Below are positions 10,180-21,124 of a stretch of DNA of 64,000 bases, piece after piece (positions within the stretch are counted from its first letter, which is position 1; every line of letters begins with the position of its first letter). The notes beneath the pieces were generated by a model, which saw only the letters and a list, made by a program, of their open reading frames with translations, was not told where the DNA came from and did not search any database. Both the position numbers and the translations under genes were made by a program. The DNA is from Azonexaceae bacterium (GTDB lineage: Bacteria > Pseudomonadota > Gammaproteobacteria > Burkholderiales > Rhodocyclaceae), in assembly GCA_013335535.1 (NCBI GenBank), contig JAAXVL010000008.1, positions 62,001 to 126,000 of the forward strand. Direction: 5' to 3'.

Positions 10180-10205
10180 ATGAGGGGCGTTCCGGCAATT
10201 TCAAG
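10180..10205 (-). promoter_or_regulatory. Sigma-32 (heat-shock) promoter of clpB
   Basis: On the minus strand CTTGAAA is followed after 11 bases by CCCCTCAT, about 35 bp before the clpB start codon. This matches the RpoH consensus (CTTGAAA, 11-16 bp, CCCCAT-type -10) very closely. That clpB is an RpoH target is established in other proteobacteria. Confidence 0.85.
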
Positions 10206-10311
10206 CCATGCGCCGGTTGGTTTTCTTTGTCGACACACTTATAAATCCATTTCGCATATTCGAATTGTGATAGATTTAACACATCAGCCAAAAATACATG
10301 GAGGGGTCGAC

Positions 10312-11946
10312 ATGACCAACACGGGAATGACTCTGCGCAGCAAACTTCTCGCCATGACCGCCATAACAGTTGTTGCGCTCGCCGCACTCTTTACGGCGCT
10401 GCTCATCAACGGCAAGAGCCAGATGCTTGAAGACCGCCAGGACAAGGTACGCAACCTGGTCGAAGCGGCATACGGCATCCTGACCTTCTACGAGCAATCG
10501 AGCCGTGACGGAAAGATGTCCACCGACGACGCCAAGAAATACGCGGCCGCCGCCATCCGTACCCTGCGCTACGACAAGGTCGAGTATTTCTGGATCAACG
10601 ACCTGCAAGACACGATGGTCATGCATCCGATCAAGCCCGAACTGGAGGGCAAGAAGCTCGACCAGATCAAGGACAAGAACGGCAAGCTGCTGTTCGTCGA
10701 ATTCAACAACATGGTGAAGTCCAAAGGCGCGGGCTTCGTCGATTACCTCTGGCCGAAACCAGGCTCGGAGGAAGGCGTGCCGAAGATTTCATTCGTCATG
10801 GGCTTCGCGCCCTGGGGCTGGGTCATCGGCTCGGGCATCTATGTAGACGATGTCGATGCCAAGTTCCGCAGCGATGCCATCAAGCTTCTACTCTGGGGGC
10901 TGGGCATCGCGGGCTTCATCACCATCTCGCTGCTGGTGCTCTCCAACAATATCGTCAAGACCCTGGGCGGCGACCCGGCAATCGCTTCGGCCGTCACCAA
11001 GCGCATTGCCGCAGGCGACCTGACCACACCCGTCGACTGTCAGCCGGGAGATCAGGACAGCCTGCTCGGCAACATCCGCAGCATGCAGGAAACCCTGCGC
11101 TTCATGATCGCCAGCATCGTCGCCAATGCCGAGCAGGTGGCCAGTGCCGCCACCCAACTGCTCAGCGCATCCGAGCAGGTCGCCGTGCGGGCCAGCCAGC
11201 AGAGCGATGCTGCCTCGTCGATGGCCGCTTCGGTCGAGGAAATGGCGGTCAGCATCGACCAGGTCAAGGAAAACGCCAGCGAAGCGCACAACATTTCGCA
11301 AACGGCCGGCGAGATTTCCGAAGAGGGAGCCTCCGTCATTCACAACGCCGCTACGGAAATGCGCAAGATTTCCGACGCAGTCCAGTCGTCGTCGGAGATC
11401 ATCGCAGACCTCGGGCACCAGTCCGACCAGATCACCTCCATCGTCAATACCATCAAGGAAATCGCCGACCAGACCAATCTGCTGGCGCTCAATGCCGCCA
11501 TCGAGGCGGCGCGTGCCGGCGAACAGGGGCGCGGCTTTGCCGTGGTTGCCGACGAAGTGCGCAAACTGGCCGAACGCACCGGGAATTCGACCAAGGAAAT
11601 CGGCGAGATGGTCGCCAAGATCCAGAACGGTACGCGCAGTGCGGTCAGCAGCATGCAGGATGGCGTCCGTCAGGTTGCTAACGGCGTCGAACTGGCCAAT
11701 CAGGCCGGCGATTCGATCAACCGCATTCGCGATGGCGCAATACGCGTAACGGTCGTGGTCAATGGCATTTCCGACTCGATTTCGGAACAAAGCATGGCCA
11801 GCAACGAAATCGCCCAGAAGCTCGAAGTCATCGCCCAGATGTCAGAGGAAAGTGCCGCTGCCGTCCGCCAGACAGCCGATGCAGCCCGCCAGTTGCAGTC
11901 GCTCTCAAGCTCGCTTCGGCAGATGGTGGTTCAGTTCAAGACCTGA
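10312..11946 (+). CDS. Methyl-accepting chemotaxis protein with single Cache sensor domain
   Basis: The 544-residue membrane receptor has an N-terminal transmembrane helix (about 10-35), a periplasmic sCache_2-type domain (about 40-190, with [20 protein letters not shown] and [14 protein letters not shown]), a second transmembrane helix (about 195-215), HAMP, and a methyl-accepting domain with [20 protein letters not shown]. The Cache type commonly binds small organic acids or similar ligands, but the ligand here is unknown. The ATG at 10312 follows GAGGGG with about 5 nt spacing; the longer open frame upstream overlaps the clpB promoter and is unlikely. Confidence 0.93.
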   Translation: MTNTGMTLRSKLLAMTAITVVALAALFTALLINGKSQMLEDRQDKVRNLVEAAYGILTFYEQSSRDGKMSTDDAKKYAAAAIRTLRYDKVEYFWINDLQDTMVMHPIKPELEGKKLDQIKDKNGKLLFVEFNNMVKSKGAGFVDYLWPKPGSEEGVPKISFVMGFAPWGWVIGSGIYVDDVDAKFRSDAIKLLLWGLGIAGFITISLLVLSNNIVKTLGGDPAIASAVTKRIAAGDLTTPVDCQPGDQDSLLGNIRSMQETLRFMIASIVANAEQVASAATQLLSASEQVAVRASQQSDAASSMAASVEEMAVSIDQVKENASEAHNISQTAGEISEEGASVIHNAATEMRKISDAVQSSSEIIADLGHQSDQITSIVNTIKEIADQTNLLALNAAIEAARAGEQGRGFAVVADEVRKLAERTGNSTKEIGEMVAKIQNGTRSAVSSMQDGVRQVANGVELANQAGDSINRIRDGAIRVTVVVNGISDSISEQSMASNEIAQKLEVIAQMSEESAAAVRQTADAARQLQSLSSSLRQMVVQFKT

Positions 11947-12070
11947 GCGGTTGCAGTTCCAGGGGAAGCATTCAAGACCGACCCCATTCGACCGCCCGCC
12001 ACGCCCCAGCCAAACCGGGGCGCTTGGCGGCCAGCGGACGAATGGAAAGCGGTCGTGCGCAAGACCAATA

Positions 12071-12108
12071 TTTCGATTTTGGCCCGTTTTTCCGATTGAC
12101 CGTGGAAA
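12071..12108 (+). repeat. Dispersed element, copy 5 (intergenic)
   Basis: CGATTTTGGCCCGTTTTT followed by CCGATTGACCGTGGAAA, one core mismatch. It lies between two convergent genes (chemoreceptor and moaE), 12 bp beyond the moaE stop. Confidence 0.9.
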
Positions 12109-12120
12109 CCCTGTACTGAC

Positions 12121-12576
12121 TTATTGAGACTGCCAGCGCGCTGCTGCGCTGTCGTCCGTCTCGCGCGCATCGACCCAGCGCCCGCCATCCGGCGTCGCTT
12201 CGCGCTTCCAGAAAGGGGCGCGAGTCTTCAGGTAATCCATGATGAATTCGCAGGCGGCGAAGGCTTCGCCGCGATGGGCGCTGGTCACGGCGACGAGCAC
12301 GATCTGGTCGCAGGGTTTGAGCGGGCCGACGCGGTGGATGACCAGCGCGTCGTAAATTTCCCAGCGGCCCTTGGCTTCGGCGACGATGGCCTCGAGCGCC
12401 TTTTCGGTCATTCCCGGGTAATGCTCCAGCGTCATTTCGGCAACGCTGGCCCCGTCGTTCATGTCGCGCACCAAGCCGAGAAAGCTGGCCAAGGCGCCAA
12501 CCCGGGCGTCAGCCGCCCGCAGCGCCAGCAACTCGGCGCCAAGGTCGAAATCGGCTTCCTGCACCCGGACGGTCAT
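12121..12576 (-). CDS. moaE: Molybdopterin synthase catalytic subunit MoaE
   Basis: The 151-residue product makes molybdopterin by transferring sulfur from MoaD to precursor Z. The family motifs are visible: LEHYPGMTE, HRVGPLKPCDQIVLVAVTSA, and the catalytic region FIMDYLKTRAPFWKREA followed by GGRWVDA. Its start lies 2 bp after the prfC stop codon, which suggests translational coupling; moaD is not in the window. Confidence 0.95.
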   Translation of the reverse strand: MTVRVQEADFDLGAELLALRAADARVGALASFLGLVRDMNDGASVAEMTLEHYPGMTEKALEAIVAEAKGRWEIYDALVIHRVGPLKPCDQIVLVAVTSAHRGEAFAACEFIMDYLKTRAPFWKREATPDGGRWVDARETDDSAAARWQSQ

Positions 12577-12578
12577 GC

Positions 12579-14153
<1,575 letters not shown>

Positions 14154-14216
14154 GGCAGGGCTTGGAAATGCGGAAAGGCGGCAATTATACCTTTGCCGCC
14201 CGGCAAGCACCGGCGT

Positions 14217-14948
14217 TCAGGAAACGGGGAGCACCTGCCGGTACAGCGCCCGGCTGGCGTAGGCCATCCACGGCAGGGTCAGCGGCAGGAGCGGCAAGAG
14301 CAGAACGCTGCCGATTGTCACGGTCGACAGGAAAAAAGCCCAAAAAATGGCCGGCAGAAAATTGCCGAAAACGACGCGCACGCTGAGCACCACGGCCTCG
14401 ACCAGCCCGGCCCGGCGCTCGCAGAGCAAGGGCACGGAAAAAGCAGCAACGCAGTAGAGCAGGAAGGCGACGACCAGACCGGAAACCCCGGCCCAGCGGA
14501 CGAAAGACAGCACGCTGGCGTTGGCCGGCAGCAGCTTGTCGAGCCACACCGGCGTCGCGCCGACCATGTAAGCGTAGAGAATCGCCGCATCGGTAACAAA
14601 GATCATGAAGAGTAGTGCGCAGACCAGCGACAACGCCCAGAGCGCCCGCGAAGCCCGGGAAAAACCGCTGGCGATGCTGGACACGCCCACCGGCGCACCG
14701 GCTTCAAGCGCCCCGGCGATGCCGAAAAATCCGGCCAGCGCGACCGGCCCGACCAGCATGAAAGCCCCGGCCGCAGCGATGATGAAAGGCGTCCAGCCCT
14801 GGGCCAGCAGGCCACCCATGATCGCCAGACCACCCAGCGTAAAAATCAGCGCGTAGCCGATACTGATGCCGCGCGTCGCGTTGGCCACGCGCCAGCCGTC
14901 AGCCAGCGCACGTTGCACGCCGCCAATAGTCAGAGGGGAAAGATTCAT
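14217..14948 (-). CDS. Integral membrane protein, DUF2189 family
   Basis: The 243-residue hydrophobic protein has about six transmembrane segments (near residues 28-50, 55-75, 105-130, 150-180, 195-215, 215-235). The N-terminal ALADGWRVANATRGISIGYAL region is typical of DUF2189, a family of unknown function often found near respiratory genes. A degenerate copy of the dispersed element underlies residues about 199-211 (FWAFFLSTVTIG), inside a membrane segment. It ends 63 bp before the start of prfC. Confidence 0.75.
   Translation of the reverse strand: MNLSPLTIGGVQRALADGWRVANATRGISIGYALIFTLGGLAIMGGLLAQGWTPFIIAAAGAFMLVGPVALAGFFGIAGALEAGAPVGVSSIASGFSRASRALWALSLVCALLFMIFVTDAAILYAYMVGATPVWLDKLLPANASVLSFVRWAGVSGLVVAFLLYCVAAFSVPLLCERRAGLVEAVVLSVRVVFGNFLPAIFWAFFLSTVTIGSVLLLPLLPLTLPWMAYASRALYRQVLPVS
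14315..14350 (-). repeat. Dispersed element, degenerate copy (inside DUF2189 gene)
   Basis: TTGTCACGGTCGACAGG followed by AAAAAAGCCCAAAAAATGG. The core has three mismatches but the two A-rich tracts and their spacing are kept. It might be chance similarity improved by coding constraints. Confidence 0.5.
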
Positions 14949-15067
14949 CGCTTGTCCGGTCGAAAGACAGCCACCCCGGCGGGATGGCTGCGCTACGGAC
15001 CGAGACTACCGAAAAGCCACCGTGCCCTGCCCTAATGCAAATCAAATTTGCCGGGCCGGACGGTCGG

Positions 15068-15913
15068 TCAGACGACCACCAGCGTCTGCCGCCCGTACCA
15101 CTCCTCGCCGGCCGGCAGCGCGATCGGGCGGGTGGCCGCCGCCTCGACGCAGAGCATGTGGCGCCAGCCATTGGCCGGCATGTCCTTGAGTTCGGCACAG
15201 CGGTCGACAAACGGGTTCCATACGACGACATCCGGGAAGCCCTGGTTCTGCATGGCCAGGGTCTGTTTGCCGCTATGCAGGAGTTGCGGCCGTTTGGCAT
15301 TGAAATAGACGCGATCGACTTCACAATCGACCGTCAGTTGGGGGCGAGACTCAAAAGCACTGCGGTCGCCGTCGAGCGAATCGCAATACTCCAGCCCTTT
15401 CAACCCTTCCAGAACGGCCTCCTCAACCTGCGCGACACGCAGATAGGAGTGCAGCGCCCCGGTAAAGGAAATCGGCGTACCGCCGGTGTTGGTGACGCCC
15501 AGCTCGATGTCGATGCGGTCGGCCTCGATCATGAGTGTCAGTTCGGCATGGAAGGCGTGCGGCCAGAGCGCCAGCGTGGCCTCGTCGCTGGTGATTTCCA
15601 GGGTAACCAGCGCAAAATCGTCGCCCGTACGCTCGCTGCTGACCGACCATTCGCGGGTCCGCACGAAACCGTGCTTGGGCAGGTCGCCGCGTTCGGCAAA
15701 CTGTGGAAAACAGACGGGAACACCGCCACGAATGGCGACGCTGCCGTCGAAAACGGCCTTGTCGGACAGGAACAGGCGTTCCTTGCCATCGGGCGGCACC
15801 CACGACAGGACCTGCGCCCCCAGTTTGCTGATGATGGCAGTGGCGCCGCGCGGGCCGTTCAGGCGCAGGGCTTCGATGCCGTGGAAATCGATGGTTTCAA
15901 TGGAGGGTTTCAT
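15068..15913 (-). CDS. D-hexose-6-phosphate mutarotase (aldose 1-epimerase family, YeaD type)
   Basis: The 281-residue protein has the galactose-mutarotase beta-sandwich signature of the YeaD group: RGGVPVCFPQF, PKHGFVRTREWSV with the catalytic His, and VEVDRVYFNA-like strands late in the chain (VDCEVDRVYFN). It interconverts anomers of hexose 6-phosphates such as glucose 6-phosphate. Its start overlaps the 3' end of the DUF3301 gene by 17 bp, so the two are probably one transcript. Confidence 0.88.
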   Translation of the reverse strand: MKPSIETIDFHGIEALRLNGPRGATAIISKLGAQVLSWVPPDGKERLFLSDKAVFDGSVAIRGGVPVCFPQFAERGDLPKHGFVRTREWSVSSERTGDDFALVTLEITSDEATLALWPHAFHAELTLMIEADRIDIELGVTNTGGTPISFTGALHSYLRVAQVEEAVLEGLKGLEYCDSLDGDRSAFESRPQLTVDCEVDRVYFNAKRPQLLHSGKQTLAMQNQGFPDVVVWNPFVDRCAELKDMPANGWRHMLCVEAAATRPIALPAGEEWYGRQTLVVV

Positions 15914-16238
15914 GGGTATTCGGGATCACGTAGAGGTGGGGACGGACATGCAGGAACTCGACGTCGTGGCCAAGCAGCGTCACGCTGCCGGATCGCCGGT
16001 CGTTCCCGGTATCGCTGTATTCGAAGGAGTAAACGCGGCGCAGCCTGAGGCGCCCGGCGTCGTCGCGGGCCAGGCGCACCGAGGTACCAACAACGGTTTC
16101 ATCGAGAAACTGCAACCCGTCATCCTGACAGGCATTTCGGGCTGCATTGACGCCGATTTCACGCGTTTTCAGGCTATCCAGCCAGAACCAGACGCCCGCG
16201 ACAGTCAGGGCAAGAAACAACACTTCGCTCAAATTCAT
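15897..16238 (-). CDS. DUF3301 domain protein
   Basis: The 113-residue product has one N-terminal transmembrane helix (LSEVLFLALTVAGVWFWLDS), then ARNACQDDGLQFLDETVV, a signature of DUF3301. The function is unknown; the topology suggests a small inner-membrane-anchored protein with a soluble domain of about 85 residues. The start at 16238 (MNLSEV) gives the standard family length; the longer frame has no similarity. Confidence 0.8.
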   Translation of the reverse strand: MNLSEVLFLALTVAGVWFWLDSLKTREIGVNAARNACQDDGLQFLDETVVGTSVRLARDDAGRLRLRRVYSFEYSDTGNDRRSGSVTLLGHDVEFLHVRPHLYVIPNTHETLH

Positions 16239-16320
16239 GCCCCAAGTATACGTAAAGCGGAAATAACGCACAGAAATTCCGGCCAAATTACCGGATAATC
16301 CGCATGTCAATTTTTTCCCA

Positions 16321-17850
16321 GTGATCATGGAATCTCCGCTGCAACTGCTACGTGAGCTTTTTCCTTTCGGCCAAGCCAGTGCCGAACAGAAAAGTGCAGC
16401 CGCAGTTCGCGGCTTGCTCGATACCGTGACCGGCCTGTCGCCGCAGGAAACCATCGCCAAGCTGGCCGGCAGCGTTCTGCCCAGCATCAACGGCCAGCCC
16501 AACCTGCACATGCGCTTCAAGCTGCTGGAAGACGTCAGGCTGGAAGCCGAAGAAGCCCTGCCTGTTCTCGAAAAGCTCATCAGCCAGTCGGTATTGCCGC
16601 TGCCGCTCAAGGCAGCCACCTCGGCACTGCAGGCCGACAATCTGCTCAAGGGCCTGGCCATCGCTTACACAAGCATTGCCCGCAACATCAATAGCGGGCA
16701 TCACGATGGATTGAGTCATCTGCTGCATCGCAGCACGCAACGCGCGATGGCCATGATCGCCCGTCGTCAGTTGCTGGCTTACCGCGCCTACGCCGCGCCC
16801 TCGGCGAGTTCGTGGCTGGCCCTGCATGAGCTTTACCAGATGGTGCGCGGCCAGCGCTCCAAGCCACTCAACGGTGAAACCGCGCCGATCGAGCACGAAT
16901 ATCTCGGCGCCCTGCTTTTCGCCTATCTGGAGCCGACCAAGCTGCCGCGGGCCGAGTTCGACATCATCAACACCTGCACCCGCCAGCTGGCAGCCTACGC
17001 GCTGGTCGGCGAAGTCACCCCGGAAACCGCCAGCGGCAAGAGTGCCGACGCCTGCTTCCTGGTTCGCAGCGACGAAGGCAACCCGGGCTTCCCGATGATA
17101 CGCCTGCCCTCCGGCACCTCGATCTTCGGCAGCCTGCTCATCGACTGTACCCAAGTCATCACCGCCCTCGACCGAAACATCACGCGCCGCCCAGGCAAGG
17201 TCATCGACCCCGATCTCGATGCCTCCCCCGCCCTGTTGCAGACGCTACGCGTTGCCATCGGCGGCAAGAGCGCCCGTCGCTTCAGTCGCACCCGCTTCCG
17301 CCCGCGCGGCGATCTGGTCTCCGGGTTCAGCCCGGTGCTCAGCTTCCTCGATGGCAACACATTCTCGCGCCGGGCTGTCGATTCAGCCTCGCGCTACGAC
17401 GGCCGCGATTTCACGTCGAGCGAATGGGCCATGATCGACGAAAGCCCGGACGGCTTCCTCCTCCGTTTCATCAAGGGCGAGAAGCGCAATCTCGGTGCCG
17501 GCGACCTCGTTGCCCTGCAACCGCGCGAGTCGAGCAAGATTCACGTCTGCCTGGTGCGTCGTATTTCTTCGTCGCAGATCCGGCTTGAGGTTGGTTTGCA
17601 ACTCATGTCGCCACAGGTTAGTGTCGTCGACATCGTGGCCGAGGACACGCCCGATCAGCGGGCCGTCTTCCTGCACACCCTGCCGGCCTATGGCAAGTAT
17701 TCCGGGCTGATCACGGCGCCCGGCGCCTACCGGACGGGCCAGAAAATCATGGTCAAATTGCCGGGCCGCTCGCTGCACCGCCAAATCGGGACATGCATGG
17801 AAGCCAACGAAGGGCTAGAATTCTTCGCCCTCGACCGCCTCCCGGATTAA
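16321..17850 (+). CDS. Protein of unknown function, possible PilZ-like C-terminal domain
   Basis: The product has about 509 residues and I do not recognise a named family with certainty. The N-terminal 330 residues are alpha-helical and lack signal peptide or membrane segments. The C-terminal part (about 365-505) contains EWAMIDESPDGFLLRFIKGE and LGAGDLVALQP, then IRLEVGLQLMSPQ, a pattern seen in PilZ-like cyclic-di-GMP receptors of betaproteobacteria, but the canonical RxxxR and D/NxSxxG PilZ motifs are not clear. An ATG at 16327 is an alternative to the GTG at 16321. It lies 22 bp before rlmJ. Confidence 0.7.
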   Translation: MIMESPLQLLRELFPFGQASAEQKSAAAVRGLLDTVTGLSPQETIAKLAGSVLPSINGQPNLHMRFKLLEDVRLEAEEALPVLEKLISQSVLPLPLKAATSALQADNLLKGLAIAYTSIARNINSGHHDGLSHLLHRSTQRAMAMIARRQLLAYRAYAAPSASSWLALHELYQMVRGQRSKPLNGETAPIEHEYLGALLFAYLEPTKLPRAEFDIINTCTRQLAAYALVGEVTPETASGKSADACFLVRSDEGNPGFPMIRLPSGTSIFGSLLIDCTQVITALDRNITRRPGKVIDPDLDASPALLQTLRVAIGGKSARRFSRTRFRPRGDLVSGFSPVLSFLDGNTFSRRAVDSASRYDGRDFTSSEWAMIDESPDGFLLRFIKGEKRNLGAGDLVALQPRESSKIHVCLVRRISSSQIRLEVGLQLMSPQVSVVDIVAEDTPDQRAVFLHTLPAYGKYSGLITAPGAYRTGQKIMVKLPGRSLHRQIGTCMEANEGLEFFALDRLPD

Positions 17851-17872
17851 GGGCCTAACAGGCTCCCCCAAA

Positions 17873-18718
17873 ATGCTCAGCTACCGCCACGCCTTTCACG
17901 CCGGAAACCACGCCGACGTGCTGAAACACCTGATTCTGATCGAAATCGCGCAGTACATGGCTGAAAAGCCGGCGCCGTTCTGGATCATCGACACCCATGC
18001 CGGGGCCGGGCGCTACGCGCTGGAGTCCGCCCACGCCAGCAAACTCGGCGAATACCGCGATGGAGTCGGCCGTCTCTGGGAGGCCAAGGGGCTGCCCAAG
18101 GCGGCGCTCAATTACCTCGATTTCGTCAAGATGCTGAACCCGGACGGCCAGTTGCGCCATTACCCCGGTTCGCCGTGGCTGGCCCGTCAGCTGCTGCGCG
18201 ACAGCGACCGTCTGCGCCTCTACGAAATGCACAGCACCGACGGCAAGTTGCTGGCCGAATGCTTCAAGGGTGCCGGCCGCACGGTGGCGATCACCGAGGG
18301 TGACGGCTTTGCCGGCCTCAAGGCCATCCTGCCGCCACCACCGCGCCGGGCGCTGGTTCTCATCGACCCGTCCTACGAGACCAAGGGCGATTACACGGCC
18401 GTCGTCAAGACGCTGCAGGATTCGCTCAAGCGCTTTGCCACGGGCACCTACGCGCTGTGGTATCCGATGCTCTCGAAGCCGGAATCCCGCCAGTTGCCGG
18501 AAAAGCTCAAACGGCTGGGCGCCAGCAACTGGCTGCATGCGACGCTGGAAGTGAAGGCGCCGGCCAGGGATGGTTTTGGCATGCACGGCAGCGGCATGTT
18601 CGTCATCAATCCACCATGGACGCTGGAAAAGACGCTGCACGATACGCTGCCGACGCTGGCTTCGCTACTCGCCCAGGGCGAGGGTGCGAAGTACACGCTG
18701 GAGAGCGAGTCAACCTAG
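17873..18718 (+). CDS. rlmJ: 23S rRNA (adenine(2030)-N6)-methyltransferase RlmJ
   Basis: The 281-residue enzyme methylates A2030 of 23S rRNA. The N-terminus MLSYRHAFHAGNHADVLKH is the hallmark of RlmJ, followed by IDTHAGAGRY (SAM site) and the catalytic motif LIDPSYETKGDY, where Ser replaces the second Pro of the usual DPPY. The C-terminal FGMHGSGMFVINPPWTL is also conserved. It is followed by only 4 bp before the stop of the convergent MazG-like gene. A short direct repeat (GCGAGTCAACC) surrounds the stop codon. Confidence 0.95.
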   Translation: MLSYRHAFHAGNHADVLKHLILIEIAQYMAEKPAPFWIIDTHAGAGRYALESAHASKLGEYRDGVGRLWEAKGLPKAALNYLDFVKMLNPDGQLRHYPGSPWLARQLLRDSDRLRLYEMHSTDGKLLAECFKGAGRTVAITEGDGFAGLKAILPPPPRRALVLIDPSYETKGDYTAVVKTLQDSLKRFATGTYALWYPMLSKPESRQLPEKLKRLGASNWLHATLEVKAPARDGFGMHGSGMFVINPPWTLEKTLHDTLPTLASLLAQGEGAKYTLESEST

Positions 18719-18722
18719 CGAG

Positions 18723-19079
18723 TCAACCCAACTCGGTGTATTTGGCCCGCGAGCCGTAGGCTTTTTCCACGGGATATTTCTCGGCATTTTTAGCCAGTTT
18801 GTCGCGTGCGGCGGCAGCGAGGTCGATGCCGGCCTTGTCGGCGATGAGTAGCAGGTAGAGCAGAATGTCGGCGCATTCGTCACGCAGGGCTTCGGCCGCC
18901 TGCGCATCGGTCGGCAGCGCCTCGACTTCGGCGTCACTTTTCCATTGCGTCAGTTCGAGCAGCTCGGCCGCTTCGAGGTTGAGCGAGGTGATCAGGTTGC
19001 GCAGCGTGTGAAATTGCTGCCAGTTGCGTTCATCGCGAAACGCCAGCAATGCCACGGTCAACGCCGAAAAATCGCTCAT
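18723..19079 (-). CDS. MazG-like nucleotide pyrophosphohydrolase (dCTP pyrophosphatase type)
   Basis: The 118-residue all-alpha protein has the metal-binding motifs LNLEAAELLEL and ECADILLYLLLIADKAG of the MazG/iMazG superfamily, with the conserved DKLAKNAEKYPVEKAYG end typical of the RS21-C6/DCTPP1 group that hydrolyses dCTP and modified nucleotides (house-cleaning). It is divergent from the PAS-GGDEF gene. Confidence 0.88.
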   Translation of the reverse strand: MSDFSALTVALLAFRDERNWQQFHTLRNLITSLNLEAAELLELTQWKSDAEVEALPTDAQAAEALRDECADILLYLLLIADKAGIDLAAAARDKLAKNAEKYPVEKAYGSRAKYTELG

Positions 19080-19240
19080 TTTGAAATCCTCTCGATAGAG
19101 CCCGGATCATGCCAGCCCGGCAAGGAAACGGGAACCTTCGGCGGCACGGCGCTATCCAACTTTCTGAATTTTCTCGCGCTGTCCAGCGCGTGAAGCCGGA
19201 ATCCCCCCGGCAGGGCGGAGGTATTGCATGGTCGCGGCTG

Positions 19241-20485
19241 ATGCGGATCTTTGAAAGCATTTTCGAGGCGGTTCCCGATGGCTTGCTGGTGGTCGATGCA
19301 GCAGGGTTGATCCTGTACGCCAATGGCGCGGTGGAACGGCTGTTCGGCTACGCTCCCGGCGAACTGCGGGGTCAGCCGGTCGAGCGCCTGATGGCGGGGG
19401 AGATTGCCGCGGCGCATGCCGCTTATCGGGCGCAATACCAAGCGGCCCCCGTAACCAGAGCGATGGGGGTCAACAACGATCTGCTCGGCCGACGCCGGGA
19501 TGGCAGCCAGTTTCCGGTCGATATCATGCTCTCGCCGCTGGAGATCGCCGAAGGCCGGGGCACGCTTTGCGTCGTGCGCGATGCGACAGCCCGCAAGGAG
19601 GTCGAGGCCAAGCTGCATATCGCCAACACGGTGTTCCAGTCGACGCAGGAGGCCATCGTGGTGACCGATATCGATTGCCGCATCGTCGCCGTCAATCCGG
19701 CGTTCGAGACGGCGACCGAATACAGCGAACAGGAAGTGCTCGGCCGCCACATGCGCCTGCTGCGCTCGGGGCGGCACGACGTGTTTTTCTATCACCGGAT
19801 GTGGGACGCAATTCTGACGACCGGCGAATGGCAGGGGGCGATCTGGAATCGCCGCAAGAGCGGCGAGATTTATCACGAGTGGCTGTCGATCAGCACGGTC
19901 CGCGATCGCGACGGCAAGCCGGTCCAATATGTCGGGATCACCACCGACATGGGGCGCATGAACCACGTCGAGACGGCCGTCGAGCGGCTCGCCCACTACG
20001 ATGCGCTGACCGGGCTACCCAACCGCCTGCTGCTCAATTCACGCATCCAGAAAACCTGGGAGCGCGCCCACCGCGACGGCAAGCCGTTCGCCGTCATGTT
20101 CCTCGACCTCGATGGTTTCAAGACGGTCAATGACACGCTCGGCCACCCGGTCGGCGACGAATTGCTCAAGGTTGTCGCTACCCGCCTGCGTGAGAACATG
20201 CGCGAGACGGACACCATCGCACGGCTAGGCGGCGACGAATTCCTGATCGTTCTCGAGGATGTGGGGCGCGACGATATCGTCGCCGTGGCCGAGCAACTCA
20301 TCGAACGGATCAGTGCCCCTATCGACCTCGGGCTGGCCGAGCCGGTCTGCGTCGGCCTGAGCCTGGGCTGGAGCCATTATCCGGAACATGCTGACAACGT
20401 GCCGGCGCTGATTCGCCAAGCCGACGAGGCGCTCTATCAGGTCAAGCGTTCGGGCCGCGGGGCCTGGCGAGAGTATTGCGCTTAG
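19241..20485 (+). CDS. Diguanylate cyclase with two PAS domains
   Basis: The 414-residue protein has PAS (about 1-120), PAS-PAC (about 122-240) and GGDEF (about 245-414). The cyclase signature RLGGDEF is intact near residue 329 and the RETD sequence five residues upstream fits the inhibitory I-site (RxxD), so it should make cyclic di-GMP with feedback control. No membrane segment is visible, so it is probably cytoplasmic. The start is uncertain: the ATG at 19241 begins the first PAS cleanly but lacks a ribosome-binding site, whereas a GGAGG sits before an out-of-frame ATG at 19228; an in-frame ATG also exists at 19109. Confidence 0.85.
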   Translation: MRIFESIFEAVPDGLLVVDAAGLILYANGAVERLFGYAPGELRGQPVERLMAGEIAAAHAAYRAQYQAAPVTRAMGVNNDLLGRRRDGSQFPVDIMLSPLEIAEGRGTLCVVRDATARKEVEAKLHIANTVFQSTQEAIVVTDIDCRIVAVNPAFETATEYSEQEVLGRHMRLLRSGRHDVFFYHRMWDAILTTGEWQGAIWNRRKSGEIYHEWLSISTVRDRDGKPVQYVGITTDMGRMNHVETAVERLAHYDALTGLPNRLLLNSRIQKTWERAHRDGKPFAVMFLDLDGFKTVNDTLGHPVGDELLKVVATRLRENMRETDTIARLGGDEFLIVLEDVGRDDIVAVAEQLIERISAPIDLGLAEPVCVGLSLGWSHYPEHADNVPALIRQADEALYQVKRSGRGAWREYCA

Positions 20486-20535
20486 TTCGCCGACGCCGGA
20501 CAGGTAAAATTGGCGAATCTCGCGGTCCACCTGGC

Positions 20536-20574
20536 TTGCCACGGTCAACCGGAAAAAATGCCCAAAATTGAAAT
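20536..20574 (-). repeat. Dispersed element, copy 6 (intergenic, near-consensus)
   Basis: TTGCCACGGTCAACCGG, AAAAAATGCCC and AAAATTGAAAT in order, with a perfect core. It ends 16 bp before the carbonic-anhydrase-like start codon, next to the ribosome-binding site. Confidence 0.92.
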
Positions 20575-20590
20575 ATTGCAAGGAGCCCTC

Positions 20591-21112
20591 ATGCCCCTCT
20601 TCAGCCTCGGCGAAAAACAGCCCCAGGTCGGTGACAACGCCTGGATTGCGCCCAACGCCACGGTTATCGGCGATGTCCGCCTCGGCGCCAACAGCTCGAT
20701 CTGGTGGAACGCCACGCTGCGCGGCGACAACGATCCGATCCACATCGGCGACAACACGAATATTCAGGACGGCTCGGTGCTCCATACCGACGAAGGCGTG
20801 CCGATGCACATCGGCAATAACGTCACCGTCGGCCATCTCGTCATGCTGCATGGCTGCACGGTCGGCGACGGCAGCCTGATCGGCATTGGCTCGGTCATCC
20901 TCAACCGGGCGGTGATCGGCAAGGGCTGCATCGTCGGCGCCAATACGCTGATCCCCGAAGGCAAGGTCTTCCCCGACCGCGTGCTCATCGTCGGCTCGCC
21001 GGGCAAGGTGGTGCGCGAACTGAGCGATCAGGATGTCGCCAACCTGCAGAAATCGGCCGAACACTACGTCGCCAACGCGAATCGTTATCGCGACACGCTC
21101 AAGCCGCTGTAA
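20591..21112 (+). CDS. Gamma-class carbonic anhydrase family protein (left-handed beta helix)
   Basis: The 173-residue protein is a hexapeptide-repeat trimer of the gamma-carbonic anhydrase/YrdA group. Three metal-ligand histidines are visible in [20 protein letters not shown], and acidic and Arg/Asp residues in [11 protein letters not shown]. The ATG at 20591 ([12 protein letters not shown]) follows AAGGAG with 6 nt spacing; the longer open frame runs back through the dispersed element and is not expected to be translated. Whether it has carbonic anhydrase activity is unknown for this subgroup. Confidence 0.92.
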   Translation: MPLFSLGEKQPQVGDNAWIAPNATVIGDVRLGANSSIWWNATLRGDNDPIHIGDNTNIQDGSVLHTDEGVPMHIGNNVTVGHLVMLHGCTVGDGSLIGIGSVILNRAVIGKGCIVGANTLIPEGKVFPDRVLIVGSPGKVVRELSDQDVANLQKSAEHYVANANRYRDTLKPL

Positions 21113-21124
21113 GCCGGCCAGCCG

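Noticed and set aside
12000-12024. Hairpin CGCCCC/GGGGCG after the Cache chemoreceptor gene
   Set aside because: No T tract follows and the loop is long, so I could not support a terminator.
20510-20590. Extended start of the carbonic-anhydrase-like gene running through element copy 6
   Set aside because: A strong AAGGAG site and the family N-terminus place the start at 20591.
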